Below are positions 4,973 through 5,955 of a stretch of 5,955 bases of DNA, piece after piece; the stretch's first letter is position 1, and each line of letters starts with the position of its first letter. Source of the DNA: Desulfobacterales bacterium (lineage in GTDB: Bacteria; Desulfobacterota; Desulfobacteria; Desulfobacterales; BuS5); assembly GCA_016735355.1 (NCBI GenBank), contig JAERRQ010000002.1, positions 1-5,955 on the forward strand, read 5' to 3'. The translations under genes were made by a program, and so were the position numbers. Under the pieces are notes generated by a model. The model worked only from the letters and a program-made list of their open reading frames with translations, made no database searches and was not told the origin of the DNA.

Positions 4973-5955
4973 TTGCAAATTTCAACGTTATATATTGACC
5001 GCCATGTAGCCGATTTACCTCTGGTCGAATCGATACGCTCCCGTATTAAAGCTCCCGCTGTAGTCGTGGAAGATTCTTCCAGGGTTTATGATATTCTGTC
5101 CCGTTCTGATGATCCCGTTCAAAAAGGAAAAGAAATCCTGTTTCTAACCAGAAACAAGGGAGCCTTTATCAAAGACTGCCCCGGCACCAGTTATTACACA
5201 TGCTGCGGATACAAAATCCTGCACATAGGGACATTCTGCACTATGGACTGCTCCTATTGTGTGTTGCAGTCTTATTTCCATCCGCCTTTGCTGCAGTTTT
5301 TTGTAAATCATGACGAACTGCTTGCAAGTCTTGATTCCCTTTTTGCGGAAAATAAAATCAACCGGATAGGAACCGGCGAATTCACGGACAGCTTGATATG
5401 GGAATTATGCACGGATCTTTCATCAATGCTTGTCCCTCAATTTGCAAAACAGTCAAGCTCTGTCCTGGAGTTGAAAACCAAAACCACCGCCATTCATAAT
5501 CTGAAAACACTCAAGCATAACCGCAAAACAATAATATCCTGGTCCCTTAATACGGAAAGGATTATTCGTACCGAGGAAAGGAAAACCGCCTCCTTGTCCG
5601 CGCGTCTTGCAGCCGCAGCTCAATGTGAGTTATGGGGATACCCTATTTCCTTTCATTTTGATCCTGTTATTCTCTATGAGGGATGTGAAAAAGAATACAA
5701 AGATGTTCTGCAAAAACTTTTTGCCGCTGTTTCGGCTGAAAATATTGTATGGATAAGTCTGGGGACATTCCGTTTTATGCCGGATCTTAAAGCGATTGCT
5801 GCTAAAAGGTTCAGGAACTCAAAAATCGTGTATGGTGAATTCATCCCCGGCCTTGACGGTAAAATGAGGTATTTCAAGCCCCTCAGACTGGAGTTTTATA
5901 AAAAAATGGTCTCCTGGATCAAAGAGCTGGGGCCTGATGTTTTAGTATATTTTTG
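4973..5955 (+). CDS. spore photoproduct lyase-like radical SAM protein (C-terminus off the right edge)
   Basis: The frame is open from after a stop at 4868-4870 to the window end. The radical SAM cluster motif CTMDCSYC (CxxxCxxC: C89, C93, C96) sits after CCGYKILHIGTF. The N-terminal LYIDRHVADLPLVESI and the later SWSLNTERI and GYPISFHFDPVILYEG segments match the SPL (SplB) layout. About 327 residues are present against roughly 340 for the family, so only the tail is missing. The H-atom-donor cysteine of Bacillus SplB (Cys141) aligns by eye with Glu136 in RIGTGEFTD, so thymine-dimer repair is not assured; it may be a different radical SAM activity. The only in-frame starts before the conserved N-terminus are TTG 4973 and TTG 4949 (inside the hairpin). 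I chose 4973 because homology starts there, although it lacks a clear Shine-Dalgarno. It lies 55 bp after the EF-G-like gene and is probably cotranscribed unless the hairpin terminates. Confidence 0.85.
   Translation, partial: MQISTLYIDRHVADLPLVESIRSRIKAPAVVVEDSSRVYDILSRSDDPVQKGKEILFLTRNKGAFIKDCPGTSYYTCCGYKILHIGTFCTMDCSYCVLQSYFHPPLLQFFVNHDELLASLDSLFAENKINRIGTGEFTDSLIWELCTDLSSMLVPQFAKQSSSVLELKTKTTAIHNLKTLKHNRKTIISWSLNTERIIRTEERKTASLSARLAAAAQCELWGYPISFHFDPVILYEGCEKEYKDVLQKLFAAVSAENIVWISLGTFRFMPDLKAIAAKRFRNSKIVYGEFIPGLDGKMRYFKPLRLEFYKKMVSWIKELGPDVLVYF

Noticed and set aside
4923..5009. Small independent gene of 28 codons at ATG 4923
   Set aside because: It overlaps the hairpin completely and its translation follows the palindrome; it is considered only as a possible leader or frameshift donor, not as a separate gene.
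5674..5877. Minus-strand open frame of 67 codons near the right edge
   Set aside because: It is antisense to the conserved C-terminal half of the SPL-like protein and shows no features of its own.

Overview
The window looks like chromosomal DNA from a Gram-negative bacterium of moderate to low GC, most likely a deltaproteobacterium (Desulfobacterota, Desulfobacterales-like). This is an inference from the gene types: an ExeA/GspA-type ATPase, a membrane VWA-FHA protein, a divergent EF-G paralogue, a spore-photoproduct-lyase-like radical SAM protein with no sporulation genes beside it, and a sigma-54-type promoter. No sequence search could be run. No tRNA, rRNA, CRISPR array, transposase or phage gene was seen.

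Layout. Bases 1-795 (minus strand) hold the first 265 codons of an ExeA/GspA-like AAA+ ATPase that runs off the left edge. Bases 796-1123 are a 328-bp AT-rich divergent control region. It carries a plausible sigma-70 promoter and two palindromes on the ATPase side, and a near-consensus sigma-54 promoter (923-938) on the other side. Bases 1124-2647 (plus) encode a 507-residue protein with a signal peptide, a von Willebrand factor A domain, a proline-rich linker, one transmembrane helix and a C-terminal FHA domain. The VWA domain is predicted outside the inner membrane and the FHA domain in the cytoplasm. Bases 2648-2841 are a leader with a candidate -10 element and a good Shine-Dalgarno. Bases 2842-4917 (plus) encode a full-length, five-domain EF-G-like GTPase whose catalytic G3 histidine is Asp. 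A perfect 17-bp hairpin with an A8 loop follows (4922-4963). From about 4973 to the right edge lies a radical SAM protein of the spore photoproduct lyase family, missing only its last residues.

How the parts may work together. The divergent ATPase and VWA-FHA genes share one control region and both fit envelope-associated machinery. The FHA domain predicts a phosphothreonine partner, but no kinase lies in the window. The EF-G paralogue and the SPL-like gene are codirectional and 55 bp apart, with the hairpin between them, so the second may be read through, attenuated or translated under structural control. Both belong to known families but lack a hallmark residue: the G3 His in the GTPase and the H-donor Cys in the lyase. 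Each is therefore probably a divergent subfamily member rather than a textbook enzyme. I see no complete new system here. The strongest leads are the sigma-54 site, the hairpin/start arrangement before the radical SAM gene, and the two residue substitutions.
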